Positions 1 through 6,173 of a DNA stretch of 7,001 bases are shown in pieces. The notes beneath the pieces are model-generated. The model saw only the letters and a program-made list of their open reading frames with translations, had not been told where the DNA came from and did not search any database. Position numbers and translations under genes: made by a program. The stretch is taken from NCBI GenBank assembly GCA_023252065.1, contig JAHEXO010000113.1, positions 1 to 7,001 on the forward strand, read 5' to 3'. The stretch is from Nocardioides sp. (lineage in GTDB: Bacteria; Actinomycetota; Actinomycetes; Propionibacteriales; Nocardioidaceae). Numbering within the stretch: the stretch's first letter is position 1; every line of letters begins with the position of its first letter.

Positions 1-198
1 GGCCCCGTTGGGGCCGATGTAGCCGACCATCTCCCCGGCCTCGATCTCGAAGCCCAGGTCGCGGACGGCCTGCACCTCGGAGCGGGTCCGGCGCCGCCCA
101 CCCCGCCCCGTCCACCTCCTGCTGGTCTCGCCTCCGCCGGCTCCGCGCCGCCGCACCACGAAGGTCCGGCTCAGGTAGCGTACCTCGATCAGACTCAT
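1..198 (-). CDS. ABC transporter ATP-binding protein, COG4586-like, N-terminal part only
   Basis: Only the first 66 codons are present; the gene runs off the left edge. The protein should be the cytoplasmic ATPase that powers the two membrane permeases encoded at 937-2551. The N-terminus reads MSLIEVRYLSRTF, then a basic, Gly/Arg-rich stretch (residues about 16-40), then VQAVRDLGFEIEAGEMVGYI, and the window ends inside the Walker A loop at GPNGA. The insert between the first strand and the AVxDxxFEI strand, together with the VGYIGPNGA wording, is characteristic of the COG4586 ATPases that pair with COG4587 and COG3694 permeases (family knowledge). The ATG is supported by a strong AGGAGG at 203-208, 4 nt upstream. 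The gene is divergent from the tetR-like gene at 385, and the intervening DNA carries a palindromic operator candidate. Walker B and signature motifs lie outside the window. The substrate is unknown. Confidence 0.9.
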   Translation of the reverse strand, partial: MSLIEVRYLSRTFVVRRRGAGGGETSRRWTGRGGRRRTRSEVQAVRDLGFEIEAGEMVGYIGPNGA

Positions 199-251
199 CG
201 GGCCTCCTCGGGTGGGTCGTCGGGCCGGTCTGCGGCATGGGGTCGGTGAGC

Positions 252-301
252 GTTGGACGAACGTTCGACCAAGAGCCCTGTTGGTCGAACGTTCGTCCAA
301 C
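252..301. promoter_or_regulatory. Double palindromic operator candidate between ATPase and tetR genes
   Basis: Arms 252-272 and 281-301 are perfect reverse complements of 21 bp, separated by the 8-nt spacer GAGCCCTG. Each arm contains the perfect 10-bp palindrome CGAACGTTCG (258-267 and 286-295), flanked by near-symmetric TGGA...ACCA / TGGT...TCCA. The two palindrome centres are 28 bp apart. This layout suits two TetR dimers bound side by side. The site is 54 nt upstream of the ATPase ATG and 84 nt upstream of the preferred tetR start, so one site could control both divergent genes. That the neighbouring TetR protein binds here is inference. A 21-bp-stem hairpin in RNA is the alternative reading. 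Confidence 0.8.
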
Positions 302-384
302 CGCGGAGAGGGGTGTGTGGCCGGTGGGCGTCCCCCTGTGGAGGAGGCCCGACGCTGCGACGACGAAGGTGCTGGGATGACCGG

Positions 385-930
385 GTGCCCCGGCTGATCG
401 AGACCCAGACCCGGACCGGGACGATGGTCCACGCCATCAACCGGATCCTGGTCACGCAGGGGGTCTTCGGGTTGACCCTGCGCTCCATCGCACGGGAGAG
501 CCGGATCAGCACCGGCTCACTACTCCACCACTTCGAGTGCCGCGAGCGGATCCTCCGCGTCGCTGCACACCAGACCGGGCTGGCGTTCCTCGGCGGCATC
601 GAGTCCGAGGTGATCTGGCGCGGGGTCGAGGGATTCCTGCCCGTCGACGACGACGACCTGCTGCTGACCCGGGCCTGGCTGGCCTGGGTCGAGCTCTGGC
701 GGAGCGAGGAGTGGCTGGAGCCCACCATCACCGCGCTGCGCGGACGGGAGCGGGGGATGCTCGCGGAGGCCCACGAATTCCGCCTGTCCCGGCCTGATCT
801 GGACCTGATGACGGCGATCCTCGAGGGCCTGCGCAGCGCACTCTGTGCGCCGTCCCGCCCGATGTCGCCGGAGCGGGCGCGGACGCTCCTGCGAGGCGCG
901 TCGGCTTCGGCGCTCGAGAGATCGGCGTGA
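385..930 (+). CDS. TetR/AcrR-family transcriptional regulator
   Basis: This is a 181-residue DNA-binding regulator, probably a repressor. The N-terminal helix-turn-helix is clear: helix 1 around AINRILVTQGVFGLTLRSIA (residues 17-36), then the recognition segment RISTGSLLHHFECRERIL (about 40-57), matching the TetR pattern of TxRxIA...S.GxLxHHFxxRExxL. Residues about 60-181 form a helical ligand/dimerisation region with no recognisable ligand class. I prefer the GTG at 385, which leaves a usual short lead before helix 1 and has GGGA 7 nt upstream. The frame stays open further upstream to a TTG at 253, but that extension is Arg/Cys/Gly-rich, would encode the operator itself and looks non-coding. 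An ATG at 424 is a later alternative. The gene lies between the ATPase and the permeases of the ABC system, on the opposite strand, and ends 6 nt from the convergent permease gene. It likely regulates the transporter and itself through the inverted repeat at 252-301. The effector is unknown. Confidence 0.9.
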   Translation: MPRLIETQTRTGTMVHAINRILVTQGVFGLTLRSIARESRISTGSLLHHFECRERILRVAAHQTGLAFLGGIESEVIWRGVEGFLPVDDDDLLLTRAWLAWVELWRSEEWLEPTITALRGRERGMLAEAHEFRLSRPDLDLMTAILEGLRSALCAPSRPMSPERARTLLRGASASALERSA

Positions 931-936
931 GGCATC

Positions 937-1761
937 TCAGCTCCCGGTGGAGGTGTAGTGGCGGACTCCGGCCCGCCAGGCGGTCATCGTCACCACGACC
1001 ATCACCAGGGCGGCGACGGGCGAGGCGAACTCGAGCCATTGCGGCAGCGTCGAGCTGCTCGAGCGTCCCAGGATGTAGAGGGACGGGTACCAGTTGACGA
1101 AGGCCAGCGGCAGCAGGAACGTCAGGCCGGGCACGATCCGCTGCGGGAAGACGGTGAGCGGATAGGTGAGCAGGGTCGCGCCGCCGTAGGTGAACGCGTT
1201 GGCGAACTCGCTGGCGTCTGTGGTCCAGAACTGCACGCAGCTGAAGGCCACGAAGGCGCCGAAGAATATCACCCCGCCGCAGGCCACCATCCCGACCAGC
1301 ACCAGCACCTTGGTCGGCGTCCAGTCCACGGTCCAGGACGCCCAGGTCAGCACGGCGGCCCCTTGGACCACCCGCGAGACGCGCCGCAGCTGGAACTGGT
1401 CGGCGCACACCTGCACCAGCAGCGGCACCGGCTTGGTCATCATCGCGTCGAGCCGGCCCATCCGGACCTGCTGTCCGATGCGCTCGACGTTGCCCACGAC
1501 CAGGTCGGCGATGCCGATGCCGAGCTGGGACGAGCCGTAGAGGAAGCCCATCTCCCGCAGCGTGAAGCCGCCGTACGTCGTGAGGTGGGTGAACATCACC
1601 CAGATCCCGATGAAGTCGATGCCGGTCGAGAAGACCCCGCCCACGGTCATGGTCCAGAAGGACACCGGGTACTCCAGCGAGGCGCGCACCCACAGCCGCG
1701 AGATCGCGACGTACGACGCGACGTCCCGGCGCGCCCGGGTGACGAGGCCGAGGTCAGCCAC
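937..1761 (-). CDS. ABC-2 family transporter permease, COG3694-like
   Basis: This is a 274-residue integral membrane protein and the second permease of the transporter. About six hydrophobic segments are visible: roughly residues 36-58, 68-90, 132-148, 152-178, 196-226 and 245-263. The cytoplasmic loop after segment 2 carries VRMGRLDAMMTKPVPLLVQ (99-117). That R-x-G-x-LD...KPV-x-x-L-x-Q pattern is typical of this permease family (family knowledge), as is the FWT...EFANAFTYGG segment near 178-194. The start is taken at the GTG at 1761, inside the end of the upstream permease gene. The two frames overlap by 8 nt (GTGGCTGA), which implies translational coupling. An in-frame ATG at 1806 would add 15 residues and overlap the neighbour further; it is less likely. 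The partner permease lies directly upstream. The ATPase lies 738 nt downstream on the same strand, beyond the antisense tetR-like gene. The substrate is unknown. Confidence 0.88.
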   Translation of the reverse strand: MADLGLVTRARRDVASYVAISRLWVRASLEYPVSFWTMTVGGVFSTGIDFIGIWVMFTHLTTYGGFTLREMGFLYGSSQLGIGIADLVVGNVERIGQQVRMGRLDAMMTKPVPLLVQVCADQFQLRRVSRVVQGAAVLTWASWTVDWTPTKVLVLVGMVACGGVIFFGAFVAFSCVQFWTTDASEFANAFTYGGATLLTYPLTVFPQRIVPGLTFLLPLAFVNWYPSLYILGRSSSSTLPQWLEFASPVAALVMVVVTMTAWRAGVRHYTSTGS

Positions 1762-2551
1762 CCTGCACCACCACCTTGCTGGTCGCCCGCTCCAGCACGA
1801 CCGCACCGGCCGCGAGGAGCACGACCGCCCAGAGCACCTGGAACCCGAGTGCGGCCAGGAGGTCGGCGCCGGTGTGCTGACCGAGATACACGTCGATCGG
1901 CACCTGGACGAACGCGGCCCACGGCAGGGCGTTGACGAGGGTGCCGAACCAGCCGGGGAAGAGGTTGAGCGGCAGCGTCAGCCCCGACAGGAACATCGCG
2001 CAGACGCCGCTGATCAGCTTGATGCCGCTGGAGTCGAGCACCCAGAACGACGTGGCCGCGACCAGGAACCGGATCGCGAAGCTCACGGTCACCGCCAGCG
2101 CGACGCTGACCAGGAACGCCACGGCCGCGACAGGCGAGGCCGGGCCGCTGATCCCGAAGAGGACCAGCCCGACCAGCGAGGGCGCAAGGCCGCGGCTGAG
2201 GAAGTGGTACGCCGCTCGGCCGAGGTCGGCGGCGTAGTACCACCACAGCAGCGGCACCGGCCGGTAGAGGTCGATCGCGACGTCGCCGGTCCGGATCCGT
2301 TCGGTGAGGTCGTCGGTCGTGCCGCCGCTCCACATCGCCACGGTCATCAGCAAGGACTGGCCGATCCAGACGTAGGTGACCGCGTCCTGGACGTCGTACC
2401 CGCCCGCATCGGGCGCCTGCGCCCACAGCTCGATGTAGGCGTAGGAGTAGATGATCCCGAACACCGAGTTGGTGAAGATCCCCGCCAGCGTGGCGGCGCG
2501 GTAGGTGCTGAAGCGCCGGAACGTGCGGGCGGCGACGGCGGGATAGAGCAC
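1754..2551 (-). CDS. ABC-2 family transporter permease, COG4587-like
   Basis: This is a 265-residue integral membrane protein and the first permease of the pair. The N-terminus ends in RTFRRFSTYRAATLAGIFTN, followed by FGIIYSYAYIELW, the characteristic opening of COG4587 permeases. Hydrophobic segments are near residues 20-42, 57-75, 120-136, 138-163, 175-198 and 230-254. The loop TERIRTGDVAIDLYRPVPL (83-101) parallels the corresponding loop of the second permease. I start it at the GTG at 2551, preceded by GAAGGGAG with 8 nt spacing. An ATG 123 nt further upstream (2674) is in frame, but it would translate two hairpins (2603-2625 and most of 2656-2689) and give a 41-residue Pro-rich leader absent from the family as I know it. 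The last 8 nt overlap the second permease gene. It probably forms a heterodimeric export or translocation channel with that protein and the ATPase at 1-198. The substrate cannot be read from sequence. Confidence 0.87.
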   Translation of the reverse strand: MLYPAVAARTFRRFSTYRAATLAGIFTNSVFGIIYSYAYIELWAQAPDAGGYDVQDAVTYVWIGQSLLMTVAMWSGGTTDDLTERIRTGDVAIDLYRPVPLLWWYYAADLGRAAYHFLSRGLAPSLVGLVLFGISGPASPVAAVAFLVSVALAVTVSFAIRFLVAATSFWVLDSSGIKLISGVCAMFLSGLTLPLNLFPGWFGTLVNALPWAAFVQVPIDVYLGQHTGADLLAALGFQVLWAVVLLAAGAVVLERATSKVVVQGG

Positions 2552-2602
2552 CTCCAGGGCTCCCTTCGGGGCTGGGCGGGCGCACACGGGCACGCACAGT
2601 GA

Positions 2603-2625
2603 CCCCGTCTCACCGAGAGACGGGG
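2603..2625 (-). terminator. Hairpin between PEBP and permease genes (second of two)
   Basis: A perfect 9-bp stem, CCCCGTCTC (2603-2611) with GAGACGGGG (2617-2625), closes a 5-nt loop. It lies 51 nt before the permease start and downstream of the PEBP gene on the minus strand. No U-tract follows on either strand, as is common for actinobacterial hairpin terminators. It could be a back-up terminator or part of the permease mRNA leader. Confidence 0.45.
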
Positions 2626-2655
2626 GTGCCGGACGTGCTGCGTATGCGGTTGTGG

Positions 2656-2689
2656 GCCGCCCAGTCTCGCTCACGCGAGACCGGGCGGC
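2656..2689 (-). terminator. Likely terminator hairpin after PEBP gene
   Basis: The stem pairs 2656-2670 with 2675-2689: fourteen pairs, one A·C mismatch (2663/2682) and a 4-nt loop. The inner part is GTCTCGC/GCGAGAC and the outer part GGCCGCC/GGGCGGC, offset by the mismatch. It begins 8 nt after the PEBP stop codon on the minus strand, the expected place for a terminator. No T-run follows. It separates the PEBP transcript from the ABC permease genes downstream. Confidence 0.65.
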
Positions 2690-2697
2690 AAGTCACC

Positions 2698-3225
2698 TCA
2701 GTGCTGGTAGGTGCCCGTGATGATCGCGCGCCCGGCGGTCTTGAAGGCCAGGTTGAAGCTCATCACCGCGAACGACGCGTCGCCGTCGATGCCGAGGGAG
2801 TCCTCGGTGACGGCGTGGACCACGAAGTAGTAGCGGTGCACCTGGTCGCCCGGCGGGGGCGCAGCCCCCATGAAGCCGACGACTCCGCCGTCGTTCTTGA
2901 GCATGAAGGCGTTGCCCGGGAGGCTCGCACCCGGTGCGCCGGCGCCGGCGTCCAGCGAGGTCACGTCGGGCGGCAGGTCGACGACCGCCCAGTGCCAGAA
3001 GCCGCTCGGCGTCGGGGCGTCGGGGTCGAAGCACGTGACCGTGTAGCTCTTGGTCCCTTCCGGCGCACCACTCCACGACAGCTGGGGAGAGGTGTTGCCG
3101 TGCTCGGCCACCTGGTCGTCCTTGAGCGGCTGGCCGTGGGTCACGTCGTCGCTGGTGACGCTGAACGACGCGACGGCGGGGAGCAGGTCGTAGGGGTCTG
3201 GCTTCACCGGACGGTCGAGGCTCAT
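2698..3225 (-). CDS. YbhB/YbcL-family PEBP-like protein (Raf kinase inhibitor-like)
   Basis: This is a 175-residue soluble protein of the phosphatidylethanolamine-binding protein family, complete by comparison with bacterial members of about 150-180 residues. The conserved ligand-pocket motifs are present: [20 protein letters not shown] (45-64), [19 protein letters not shown] (68-86), and [20 protein letters not shown] (117-136) with its GxxPPxGxxHRY core. No signal peptide or membrane segment is visible, so it is probably cytoplasmic. Bacterial members bind anionic or small hydrophobic ligands in crystal structures, but their cellular role is mostly unknown; kinase inhibition should not be assumed. 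The ATG has AAGGAG 5 nt upstream (3232-3237 on the plus strand, read in reverse). The gene stands alone: a terminator-like hairpin follows it, and a REP-like repeat lies upstream. Confidence 0.93.
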   Translation of the reverse strand: MSLDRPVKPDPYDLLPAVASFSVTSDDVTHGQPLKDDQVAEHGNTSPQLSWSGAPEGTKSYTVTCFDPDAPTPSGFWHWAVVDLPPDVTSLDAGAGAPGASLPGNAFMLKNDGGVVGFMGAAPPPGDQVHRYYFVVHAVTEDSLGIDGDASFAVMSFNLAFKTAGRAIITGTYQH

Positions 3226-3286
3226 CGGCTCTCCTTGGTACGACGGGCTGGGTCACCCCGAACCTAGCGCGGCCCAGCCCCACCGC

Positions 3287-3361
3287 CTCCGTCGGTTGAG
3301 GAGGGCGCTCGCCCGGTGGCTCCGTCGGTTGAGGAGGGCGCTCCGCGCCCGTCTCGAAACC
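3287..3361. repeat. REP-like intergenic repeat: one half copy plus one full hairpin copy
   Basis: A 24-bp unit beginning CTCCGTCGGTTGAGGAGG and ending GCGCTC occurs twice in direct orientation, at 3287-3310 and 3320-3343. The second copy continues into its complementary arm, making the imperfect hairpin GAGGAGGGCGC-TCC-GCGCCCGTCTC (3331-3355), followed by GAAACC. The first copy has lost the right arm. From memory, GGTTGAGGAGGGCGC...GCGCCCGTCTCGAAACC-type elements recur between genes in Nocardioides and related actinobacteria. It lies in the 199-nt gap between the divergent PEBP and siroheme genes, which holds nothing else recognisable. Confidence 0.7.
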
Positions 3362-3424
3362 CCGGAAGTCCCGAGGAATGGTCGAGCCGACGGCGACCCC
3401 GCTCCGCGCCGCGATGATGGGTCG

Positions 3425-4648
3425 ATGGACCACCCGCCGTACCCCTCGGGGCTCCGGCTCTCCGGACGACGAGTGGTCGTCGTCGGCGGGGGACACGTCG
3501 CGCAGCGCCGGGTCCCCGGCCTGCTCGCGGCCGGCGCCCACGTCGTCGTGGTCTCGCCCGAGGTGACCCCGGCGATCGAGGGCCAGGTGCTGGCCGGCGA
3601 GGTCCGCTGGGTCGCGCGGGGCTTCGCCGACGAGGACCTCGCGGACACCTGGTACGTCATCGCCGCCACCAACGACGCGGCCGTCAACGAGCAGGTCTCC
3701 AAGGCTGCCGAGGCCGCGCGGGTCTTCTGCGTGCGCGCCGACGACGGCGTCGCGGCGACGGCCTGGACCCCCGCCGTGGGGCGGTACGACGGGCTGACGG
3801 TCGCGGTGCTCGGGCGCCGCGAGCCGCGGCGTACGGCAGCGGTCCGCGACGCCATCGTGACCGGGCTGCACGAAGGGACGATCGGGGCTGGAGAACGCCG
3901 CCCGTCCGTCCCCGGCGTCACTCTGATCGGAGGCGGACCCGGACATCCCGACCTGATCTCGGTGGCGGGACGCCGGGCCCTGATGGAGGCAGACGTCGTG
4001 GTCTCCGACCGCCTCGCCCCGCGCGAGCTGCTCGGTGACCTCCCGGCGACGACCGAGGTCGTCGACGTGGCCAAGCTCCCACGCGGGCGGTCGGCGCGGC
4101 AGGAGGAGATCAACCGGCTGATCGTCGAGCGTGCCCTCGCCGGCCAGCGGGTGGCGCGGTTCAAGGGTGGCGACAGCTTCGTGTTCGGTCGCGGCTTCGA
4201 GGAGATCGAGGCCTGTCGGGAGGCCGGGGTCGCGGTGACCGTGATCCCCGGGCTCTCCAGCCCGCTGGCCGTCCCGGCGGTCGCCGGGATCCCGGTCACC
4301 CACCGTCACGTCGCCCACGAGTTCACCGTGGTCTCCGGACACCTCCCGCCCGGCCACCCCGAGTCCCTGGTCGACTGGGACGCCCTCGGCCGGCTCCGCG
4401 GCACGCTGCTGCTGATGATGGCGGTCGAGAACGCACCCGCCATCGCCGGCGCCCTGGTGGCGGCCGGCCGGGCCGACCACACGCCGGTCGCAGTCGTCTG
4501 CGACGGCTCGATGCCGGGGGAGCGCACGGTGCTGTCGACCCTCGGTGCCCTGCCCGCCGACCTCGACCAGCACGGCGTACGACCGCCGGCGATCATCGTC
4601 GTCGGTGACGTGGTCGCCGTCGCCCATCCGCAACACTTCACCCTGTGA
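3425..4648 (+). CDS. cobA: Bifunctional precorrin-2 dehydrogenase / uroporphyrinogen-III C-methyltransferase
   Basis: This 407-residue cytoplasmic enzyme fusion makes the siroheme/cobalamin branch-point intermediates. The C-terminal part adds two methyl groups from S-adenosylmethionine to uroporphyrinogen III, and the N-terminal part oxidises precorrin-2 with NAD+ to sirohydrochlorin. Residues 10-150 are a CysG/Met8-like Rossmann domain (VVVVGGGHVAQRRV at 17-30, NDAAVN 83-88, and RADDG 105-109 around the expected catalytic Asp). Residues 164-402 are the methyltransferase: VTLIGGGPGHPDLIS (165-179), RFKGGDSFVFGRGFEE (245-260), PGLSSPLAVPAVAGIPVTHR (275-294) and VVSGH (302-306). The CysG linker/dimerisation region is short, as in other actinobacterial fusions. 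The usual GPGDP reads GPGHP here. The ATG at 3425 fits the domain boundary but has no good ribosome site; GATGAT lies 6 nt upstream and could be a -10 for a leaderless mRNA (weak). The stop overlaps the next gene by 4 nt. No chelatase gene is present nearby. Confidence 0.93.
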   Translation: MDHPPYPSGLRLSGRRVVVVGGGHVAQRRVPGLLAAGAHVVVVSPEVTPAIEGQVLAGEVRWVARGFADEDLADTWYVIAATNDAAVNEQVSKAAEAARVFCVRADDGVAATAWTPAVGRYDGLTVAVLGRREPRRTAAVRDAIVTGLHEGTIGAGERRPSVPGVTLIGGGPGHPDLISVAGRRALMEADVVVSDRLAPRELLGDLPATTEVVDVAKLPRGRSARQEEINRLIVERALAGQRVARFKGGDSFVFGRGFEEIEACREAGVAVTVIPGLSSPLAVPAVAGIPVTHRHVAHEFTVVSGHLPPGHPESLVDWDALGRLRGTLLLMMAVENAPAIAGALVAAGRADHTPVAVVCDGSMPGERTVLSTLGALPADLDQHGVRPPAIIVVGDVVAVAHPQHFTL

Positions 4649-5448
4649 CCCACCTGGTCGAGGTCTCCGACCCCGGAGACCCGCGGCTGTCGGACTACCG
4701 CGACCTGCGCGACGTCCAGCTGCGCACCCATCTCGAGGCGGAGCACGGCCTCTTCCTCGCCGAGGGCGAGAAGGTCGTCCGCCGCGCGGTCGAGGCCGGG
4801 TTCACGCCGCGGTCGTTCCTGATGGCGCCACGGTGGCTCGACAGCCTGGCCGACGTGCTCGGGCCCAGCCATGCGCCCTGCTACGTCGTGAGCGAGGCGC
4901 TGGCGGAGGAGGTCACCGGCTTCCACGTGCACCGCGGCGCGCTGGCCTCGCTGGAGCGGCGTCCGCTGCCGAGCCTCGACGAGGTGCTCCAAGGTGCTGG
5001 GCAGGTGCTCGTGCTCGAGGACATCGTCGACCACACCAACGTCGGCGCCATCTTCCGCTGCGGCGCGGCGTTCGGCTTCGACGGCGTCCTGCTGGCACCG
5101 CGCTGCGCCGACCCGCTCTACCGCCGGTCGATCAAGGTGGGGATGGGCGCTGTCTTCTCGACCCCGTGGACCCGGCTGCCCGACTGGTACGACGCCCTCC
5201 CGGACCTCTCCGCCCGCGGCTTCACCACGGTGGCGCTCACCCTGGCCGACGACGCGACCCCGGTGGAGGACGCCGTCGCCGGTGTCGAGCGGGTCGCACT
5301 GGTGCTCGGGTCCGAGGGTCACGGGCTGTCCAAGCGTTGGGAGTCCGCCGCCGACCGCCGGGCGGTCATCCCCATGCGCGAGGGCAACGACTCCCTCAAC
5401 GTCGCGGCCGCGACCGCGGTGGCCTGCTACGTCACCACCCGCCGCTGA
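4645..5448 (+). CDS. SpoU/TrmH-family RNA 2'-O-methyltransferase
   Basis: This 267-residue protein probably methylates the 2'-hydroxyl of a ribose in rRNA or tRNA using S-adenosylmethionine. The N-terminal RNA-binding region carries HGLFLAEGEKVVRRAVEAG (34-52), as in the SpoU substrate-binding domain. The C-terminal knotted (SPOUT) domain shows all three motifs: motif 1 NVGAIFRCGAAFGFDGVLL (132-150, with N132 and R138), motif 2 LVLGSEGHGLS (219-229) and motif 3 VIPMREGNDSLNVAAATAVA (241-260). Length is usual for the family. The GTG start overlaps the TGA of the upstream siroheme gene (GTGA, 4645-4648), which implies translational coupling and one transcript. The target nucleotide cannot be told from sequence, so no symbol is given. 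It converges with the deformylase gene, with 14 nt between the stops. Confidence 0.93.
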   Translation: MTHLVEVSDPGDPRLSDYRDLRDVQLRTHLEAEHGLFLAEGEKVVRRAVEAGFTPRSFLMAPRWLDSLADVLGPSHAPCYVVSEALAEEVTGFHVHRGALASLERRPLPSLDEVLQGAGQVLVLEDIVDHTNVGAIFRCGAAFGFDGVLLAPRCADPLYRRSIKVGMGAVFSTPWTRLPDWYDALPDLSARGFTTVALTLADDATPVEDAVAGVERVALVLGSEGHGLSKRWESAADRRAVIPMREGNDSLNVAAATAVACYVTTRR

Positions 5449-5462
5449 CGATCGCGCGGGCC

Positions 5463-6071
5463 TCAGGTGAGCAGCGGTACGGCGGGCCAGTCGGCGGGGT
5501 AGTCGTCGGCGGTATTCTCGTGCGCCTTCTGCAGCTTCTTGCGCCACCGGGTGGAGAGCCGGTCGCCGAAGACCGTGCCGCGCGTGTGGTCGCTCTCGTG
5601 CTGGAGGCACCGCGCGAGGAGCCCGTCCCCGCTGAACTGCACCGTCGAGCCGTCCAGCCCGTTGCCCATGCAGGTCGCGACGTCGGGCCGCGCGAGCGGC
5701 ACGTAGGCGCCCGGCAGGGAGAGGCAGCCCTCGTCGTCCTCGTCGAGCTTGCGGTCGCGGCCCTCGGGCAGGGTGACGACGGGGTTGCAGACCACGCCCA
5801 CCGTGCGCTCACCGGTCGAGTCGTGGCAGTCGAAGCAGAACACGGCCAGGTCGACCCCGATCTGGCAGGCCGCCAGCCCGACCCCGTCGGCGGCGTACAT
5901 CGTCGCCACCATGTCGGCCACCAGCGACCGCAGCCCCTCGTCGTACGTCGTCACCGGCTGCTGCGGCCGGTGCATCACGTCGGTGCCCCACCGCACGATG
6001 GGGCGGACCGTGCCGCCCTCCGGGAGCTGCCCGTACGGCGCGTGGTCGGGCGGGGCGAGGTCGTGCGGCAT
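5463..6071 (-). CDS. def: Peptide deformylase
   Basis: This 202-residue metalloenzyme removes the formyl group from the N-terminal methionine of nascent proteins. All three family motifs are present: GVGLAACQIGV (63-73, the GxGLAAxQ box), EGCLSLP (114-120, with metal ligand C116) and QHESDHTRG (157-165, with ligands H158 and H162 and catalytic E159). In motif 1 the Pro usual before Gln is Cys, a variation at a tolerated position since other actinobacterial enzymes have Asn there. The N-terminus is longer than in the E. coli enzyme, as in actinobacterial homologues, and there is a short acidic/Pro tail. The ATG at 6071 lacks a clear Shine-Dalgarno sequence; a TAGGAT hexamer 6 nt before it suggests a leaderless mRNA. 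The gene is divergent from the acyl-CoA dehydrogenase. Actinobacterial genomes often hold more than one def paralogue, so essentiality is not implied. Confidence 0.95.
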   Translation of the reverse strand: MPHDLAPPDHAPYGQLPEGGTVRPIVRWGTDVMHRPQQPVTTYDEGLRSLVADMVATMYAADGVGLAACQIGVDLAVFCFDCHDSTGERTVGVVCNPVVTLPEGRDRKLDEDDEGCLSLPGAYVPLARPDVATCMGNGLDGSTVQFSGDGLLARCLQHESDHTRGTVFGDRLSTRWRKKLQKAHENTADDYPADWPAVPLLT

Positions 6072-6077
6072 GCCGAG

Positions 6078-6083
6078 ATCCTA
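6078..6083 (-). promoter_or_regulatory. Possible -10 element of a leaderless def mRNA
   Basis: Read on the minus strand, TAGGAT (TANNNT type) is followed by CTCGGC and then the ATG. The first transcribed base would then be at or next to the A of the start codon. There is no Shine-Dalgarno sequence in between and no good -35; GCGGAC is the best match at about 17 nt spacing. Confidence 0.4.
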
Positions 6084-6143
6084 GAGATCCGCCCGGACCC
6101 GTCCGCCCCGGGGCGGGTGCCTGTGACCGGACCCACTGATCAC

Positions 6144-6168
6144 AAACTGTAACTCCGAGTTACAGTTT
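6144..6168. promoter_or_regulatory. Perfect 25-bp palindrome over the acyl-CoA dehydrogenase promoter
   Basis: Two perfect 12-nt arms, AAACTGTAACTC and GAGTTACAGTTT, flank a single central C at 6156. It is a distinctly AT-rich island in GC-rich DNA and ends 5 nt before the ATG at 6174. The size and symmetry suit a TetR- or GntR-type dimer. Its right arm contains TACAGT (6161-6166), a plausible -10 whose start point would fall at the ATG, so a bound repressor would block the promoter directly. It may also influence divergent def. The cognate regulator is not visible here; the TetR gene at 385 has a different adjacent palindrome. Confidence 0.8.
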
Positions 6169-6173
6169 CTCGC

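Noticed and set aside
253..384. N-terminal extension of the tetR-like gene from a TTG at 253.
   Set aside because: It would translate the operator, is rich in Arg, Gly and Cys, and precedes a TetR N-terminus already complete from the GTG at 385.
1905..1914. TGGACGAACG inside the permease gene, matching half of the operator arm.
   Set aside because: No second half-site follows and it encodes conserved permease sequence.
2552..2576. Possible hairpin hiding the ribosome site of the first permease gene (CCCC-GAA-GGG).
   Set aside because: The core stem is only 3 bp, with further pairing needing a 4-nt bulge; not supportable as a regulatory structure.
2693..4636. A very long open minus-strand frame opposite the siroheme gene and the 3'-neighbouring region.
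   Set aside because: It is antisense to two genes with clear family motifs, has Arg/Gly/Pro/His-rich low-complexity translation and no recognisable domain. Such frames are expected in very high-GC DNA. The same applies to the long antisense frames at 958-2602 and 4306-5610.
5438..5460. Possible bidirectional terminator between the RNA methyltransferase and def stops.
   Set aside because: Only a 5-bp stem with a 13-nt loop can be formed; too weak to call.
6103..6116. A 14-bp G/C-only palindrome (CCGCCCC/GGGGCGG).
   Set aside because: Made only of G and C in GC-rich DNA and not placed where a terminator is needed (between divergent genes), so chance is likely.
6122..6144. TGTGA...TCACA inverted repeat upstream of the dehydrogenase, resembling a CRP site.
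   Set aside because: The spacing is 13 nt rather than the 6 nt of CRP/Fnr-type sites, and 5-bp arms are likely by chance.
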